Positions 39,253-42,179 of a stretch of 42,179 nucleotides of DNA are shown in pieces; the stretch's first letter is position 1; every line of letters starts with the position of its first letter. Made by a program: the position numbers and the translations under genes. The stretch spans positions 1 to 42,179 of the forward strand of contig JAGYKP010000096.1 of NCBI GenBank assembly GCA_018401555.1, written 5' to 3'. Source of the DNA: Halomonas sp. (GTDB lineage: Bacteria; Pseudomonadota; Gammaproteobacteria; Pseudomonadales; Halomonadaceae). Under the pieces are notes generated by a model. It searched no databases. It was not told the DNA's origin and saw only the letters and a list, made by a program, of their open reading frames with translations.

Positions 39253-40659
39253 TCAGCAGCTGTAGTACATGTCGAACTCGACCGGGTGCGTGGCCATGCG
39301 CATGCGGTCAACGTCTTCCATCTTCAGCTCGATGTAGGCGTCGATCATGTCGTCGGTGAACACGCCACCCTCGGTCAGGAAGGCACGATCCTTGTCCAGC
39401 GCCTCCAGGGCCTGGTCGAGGCTGTGGGCCACGGTCGGCACCTTCTTGCCCTCTTCCGGCGGCAGGTCATAGAGGTTCTTGTCCATGGCATCGCCGGGGT
39501 GGATCTTGTTCTTGATGCCGTCGATCCCGGCCATCAGCATCGCCGCGAAGCACAGGTAGGGGTTGGCGGTCGGGTCGGGGAAACGCAGCTCGACGCGCTT
39601 GCCCTTGGGGCTGGCGGTGTAGGGGATACGGATCGAGGCCGAACGGTTGCGAGCCGAGTAGGCCAGCATCACCGGCGCCTCGAAGCCCGGCACCAGGCGC
39701 TTGTAGGAGTTGGTGGAGGCGTTGGCGAAGGCGTTCAGGGCACGCGCGTGCTTGATGATGCCGCCGATATAGTAGATGGCCATCTCGGAGAGGCCGGCGT
39801 ACTCGTCACCCGCGAACTGGTTGGTGCCCTCCTTCCAGAAGGACTGGTGCACGTGCATGCCGCTGCCGTTGTCGCCGACCAGCGGCTTGGGCATGAAGGT
39901 AGCGGTCTTGCCGTAGGCGTGAGCCACGTTGTGGATCACGTACTTCATCTCCTGGACCTCGTCGGCCTTCTTGACCAGGGTGTTGAACTTGACCCCGATC
40001 TCGTTCTGTCCGGCGTTGGCCACCTCGTGGTGGTGCACCTCGACGCTCTGGCCGATCGCCTCCAGGGTGTTGCACATGGCGCCGCGGATATCGTGGAAGC
40101 TGTCTACCGGGGGCACCGGGAAGTAGCCACCCTTGACGCGCGGACGGTGGGCCAGGTTGCCGCCCTCGATTGGCCGGTCGGTGGCCCAGGCGCCTTCCTC
40201 GGAGGAGATCTTGTACATGGAGCCTTCGATATCGGACTTCCAGTGCACCTCATCGAAGATGAAGAACTCCGGTTCCGGACCGAAGAAGGCGGTGTCGCCC
40301 AGGCCGGTGGACTGCAGGTAGGCCTCCGCGCGCTTGGCGATGGAGCGCGGATCGCGATCATAGCCCTGCATGGTGGCCGGCTCGATGATGTCGCAGCGCA
40401 GCACCAGGGTGGAGTCCTCGGTGAAGGGATCCAGGAAGGCGGTGCCATCCTCCGGGCGCAGGATCATGTCGGATTCGTTGATGCCCTTCCAGCCGGAAAT
40501 GGAAGAGCCGTCGAACATCTGCCCGTTCTCGAAGAACTCCTCATCCACTTCCCGGGCGGGAATGGTGACGTGCTGCTCCTTGCCGATGGTATCGGTGAAG
40601 CGCAGGTCGACCCACTTGACGTCATGTTCTTCGATCAGGGCGAGCGTCTTGGCAGACAT
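39253..40659 (-). CDS. glnA: glutamine synthetase type I
   Basis: A complete 468-residue dodecameric GSI-beta that makes glutamine from glutamate and ammonia with [15 protein letters not shown] and [19 protein letters not shown] line the metal and substrate sites; [14 protein letters not shown], the Asp50-type loop [13 protein letters not shown], and [20 protein letters not shown] are present. Tyr in [10 protein letters not shown] is the adenylylation site. ATG at 40659 follows GGAGG; the longer open frame to 40851 is leader. A sigma54 promoter and NtrC box lie upstream. Confidence 0.97.
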   Translation of the reverse strand: MSAKTLALIEEHDVKWVDLRFTDTIGKEQHVTIPAREVDEEFFENGQMFDGSSISGWKGINESDMILRPEDGTAFLDPFTEDSTLVLRCDIIEPATMQGYDRDPRSIAKRAEAYLQSTGLGDTAFFGPEPEFFIFDEVHWKSDIEGSMYKISSEEGAWATDRPIEGGNLAHRPRVKGGYFPVPPVDSFHDIRGAMCNTLEAIGQSVEVHHHEVANAGQNEIGVKFNTLVKKADEVQEMKYVIHNVAHAYGKTATFMPKPLVGDNGSGMHVHQSFWKEGTNQFAGDEYAGLSEMAIYYIGGIIKHARALNAFANASTNSYKRLVPGFEAPVMLAYSARNRSASIRIPYTASPKGKRVELRFPDPTANPYLCFAAMLMAGIDGIKNKIHPGDAMDKNLYDLPPEEGKKVPTVAHSLDQALEALDKDRAFLTEGGVFTDDMIDAYIELKMEDVDRMRMATHPVEFDMYYSC

Positions 40660-40797
40660 GGTGTCCTCCGGTTGAGCATGGCTCGATGGTTGAGGTGATT
40701 CAGGCATCACGATGCTGGAACCCCAGCAAGCTGTTGTAGCACGCCGCAGGCACGCTGCCCACGACGGCCCGGCATCCCCGGGCACTGACCATAACAA

Positions 40798-40813
40798 TGC
40801 AGGCAGCGTGCCA
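40798..40813 (-). promoter_or_regulatory. sigma54 promoter of glnA
   Basis: The minus strand reads TGGCACGCTGCCTGCA: perfect -24 TGGCACG, and CTGCA at -12 (consensus TTGCA), with GG and GC ten bases apart. It predicts a leader of about 125 bases before glnA. The 40660-41110 gap otherwise holds regulatory DNA and no supported gene. Confidence 0.75.
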
Positions 40814-40934
40814 ACCCTGCACCCCACGCCGGCACGCCTTCCGCAACACATTGAATAACTTGTTTTTTATCCGAGACTCCAACTGCACTCCGATGAGGCG
40901 CCGGCTCGCTGGGTGAGACAGCCTGACATAAACC

Positions 40935-40949
40935 GCACCATAACAGTGC
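40935..40949. promoter_or_regulatory. NtrC enhancer site upstream of glnA
   Basis: GCACCATAACAGTGC matches the NtrC dyad (GCAC-N7-GTGC) with one of the usual A/T-rich cores, about 130 bases upstream of the sigma54 promoter. A second half-like site GCACCATTACG follows at 40966-40976. Confidence 0.65.
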
Positions 40950-41005
40950 AAAATCCGGGCGGCACGCACCATTACGAACCACCTGCCAGTGCCGGCAACA
41001 AGTCT

Positions 41006-41035
41006 TTGATACATTCAATAACTTCAAGCTACACT
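41006..41035 (+). promoter_or_regulatory. sigma70-type promoter for the glycosyltransferase-like gene
   Basis: TTGATA (41006-41011), 18 bases, TACACT (41030-41035), about 75 bases before the ATG at 41111, divergent from glnA. Confidence 0.4.
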
Positions 41036-41110
41036 TGATTACAACACTCCGCGCCTGCCGTGTCTCCTGGCCGCCACCCGGAGCCTCCTCCTTCTGGCCT
41101 CGGAGAGCCT

Positions 41111-41662
41111 ATGGCCGCTCCTTCCGGCACTCTACTGATCGATGCACGCAGTGCCGGCGCCAGGCTACCCCGGGAGCTGGCACTGGTGGCCAGCCTCGCC
41201 GCCGACCAGTCCTTCGAGCTCGTGGTTGTCGACGACACCCAGGATCCAAGGGTCATCGGCATCGCCCGCCGCTATGGGGCGCGCCACCTGCGCCTGCCCG
41301 GCGCCCCTCTGGGCGAGCGGCTCGCCACCGCCATCCCCAAGACCAGCGGTTCGTTGCTGGTGTTTCCCGTGCTTGGCTCTCTCTCCTCTACCCACAGCCT
41401 GCTGCAACTGGCCCAACGCGTCAGCGTCGGCGAGGTCGACGCCGTGATCCTGCCCGGCAGCATGCCGGGGCTGTTCGCCCGCCTGCTGGGACGCCGGAAG
41501 CCTGCCACCACGGCCGGCATCTGCCTGGCACGCCACTGGTACGAGCGCCTCGGCGGCTGCGACCCGGGCCTCGACCGCGACGCCCTCAACGACCTGGTGG
41601 CACGCCTGCGCCACTGCGGGGCTCGACTGGAGCTGGCCGCCCCACAGCAGCCGGGAAGATAA
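41111..41662 (+). CDS. small glycosyltransferase-like conserved protein
   Basis: A 183-residue protein, no clear experimental relative that I recognise. FELVVVDDTQDPRVIGIARR with GARHLRLPGAPLGERLATAI resembles the nucleotide-sugar half of family-2 glycosyltransferases, and GSLLVFPVLGSLSS may be the second strand. Later RLLGRRKPATTAGICLARHW and GGCDPGLDRDALNDLVARL resemble the acceptor region. The length is well under a full transferase. ATG at 41111 with GGAGAG upstream is preferred to 41060. Its substrate is unknown. Confidence 0.6.
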   Translation: MAAPSGTLLIDARSAGARLPRELALVASLAADQSFELVVVDDTQDPRVIGIARRYGARHLRLPGAPLGERLATAIPKTSGSLLVFPVLGSLSSTHSLLQLAQRVSVGEVDAVILPGSMPGLFARLLGRRKPATTAGICLARHWYERLGGCDPGLDRDALNDLVARLRHCGARLELAAPQQPGR

Positions 41663-41774
41663 CCACCGCCAAGCGGTGTAACGGGCCTTGGCTCAGGATG
41701 AGGCGAGCGGACCAGACTCGAGGGCATGCCATGGCAAGTCAGCAAACTTGCTACTCCTGGGCGCCGCTAGTCTG

Positions 41775-41780
41775 TACAAT
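41775..41780 (+). promoter_or_regulatory. possible -10 element before typA
   Basis: TACAAT with a preceding TG, about 85 bases upstream of typA. No convincing -35 at 16-18 bases (TTGCTA is 21 away). The stretch 41663-41863 has no gene; it also contains TGTAC and GTACA as an inverted pair at about 41827-41844. Confidence 0.3.
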
Positions 41781-41863
41781 GCGCGTCCCACATCCCTGCC
41801 CCGCGCCTAGGGTACTTACCAGAACGTGTACATAGGTGCGTACATATCAGCGAGTCACACCTT

Positions 41864-42179
<316 letters not shown>

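Noticed and set aside
39220..40698. 492-codon plus-strand open frame
   Set aside because: Antisense to the clear glutamine synthetase gene, no motifs.
40848..41026. ACATTGAATAACTTG and ACATTCAATAACTTC as a regulatory direct repeat
   Set aside because: Only 13 of 15 bases match, 163 bp apart in AT-rich DNA; no further support.

Overview
The window comes from a GC-rich gammaproteobacterium, most likely a halophile of the Halomonas/Chromohalobacter type. This is inferred from epd-pgk-fba, the glnA-DUF4124-ntrB-ntrC block next to typA, and the overall protein style. The genus cannot be proven from the sequence alone.

Left part (about 1-25,350): an IS481-family element (118-1133, 6-bp target duplication) followed by a dense catabolic block. 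On the minus strand lie livG-livF-livK-livH-livM, a thiolase, a zinc alcohol-dehydrogenase-type oxidoreductase and a VOC/methylmalonyl-CoA-epimerase-like protein. To their right, also on the minus strand, lie a FadB-type enoyl-CoA hydratase half, a pimeloyl-CoA-dehydrogenase-like pair, glutaryl-CoA dehydrogenase, etfB-etfA and a two-domain 3-hydroxyacyl-CoA dehydrogenase. Divergent from these on the plus strand lie aliA-like CoA ligase, badH, badI, aliB, a MarR regulator, a second nearly identical aliA, and a second livK-type binding protein. Together they describe import of a small alicyclic acid, CoA activation, ring dehydrogenation, hydration, oxidation and hydrolytic ring opening to pimeloyl-CoA. 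Beta-oxidation then leads to glutaryl-CoA, crotonyl-CoA and acetyl-CoA: a nearly complete cyclohexanecarboxylate (naphthenic-acid-like) pathway with no benzoyl-CoA reductase in view. Nearly identical terminator hairpins at 78-110 and 25310-25343 bracket this block.

Right part (25,371-42,179): core genome. Two small heat-shock proteins sit under a sigma32-type promoter, followed by lrgA-lrgB, epd-pgk-fba (central carbon metabolism), a HAD phosphatase, yciH, a sirtuin, a membrane NERD protein and dgt. Then come the nitrogen-control genes ntrC, ntrB, a DUF4124 protein and glnA, with an NtrC box before ntrB and a sigma54 promoter plus NtrC box before glnA. A small glycosyltransferase-like gene and the 5' part of typA end the window.

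Quality warning: about 20 genes carry single-base insertions or deletions, many in homopolymers, including pgk, fba and ntrC, which cannot all be dead. Restoring one base usually gives the expected family length. Most frameshifts are therefore probably sequence errors, and I annotate such genes over their inferred full extent. Several apparent fusions (livF-livK, epd-pgk, HAD-yciH, sirtuin antisense tail) are best explained the same way.
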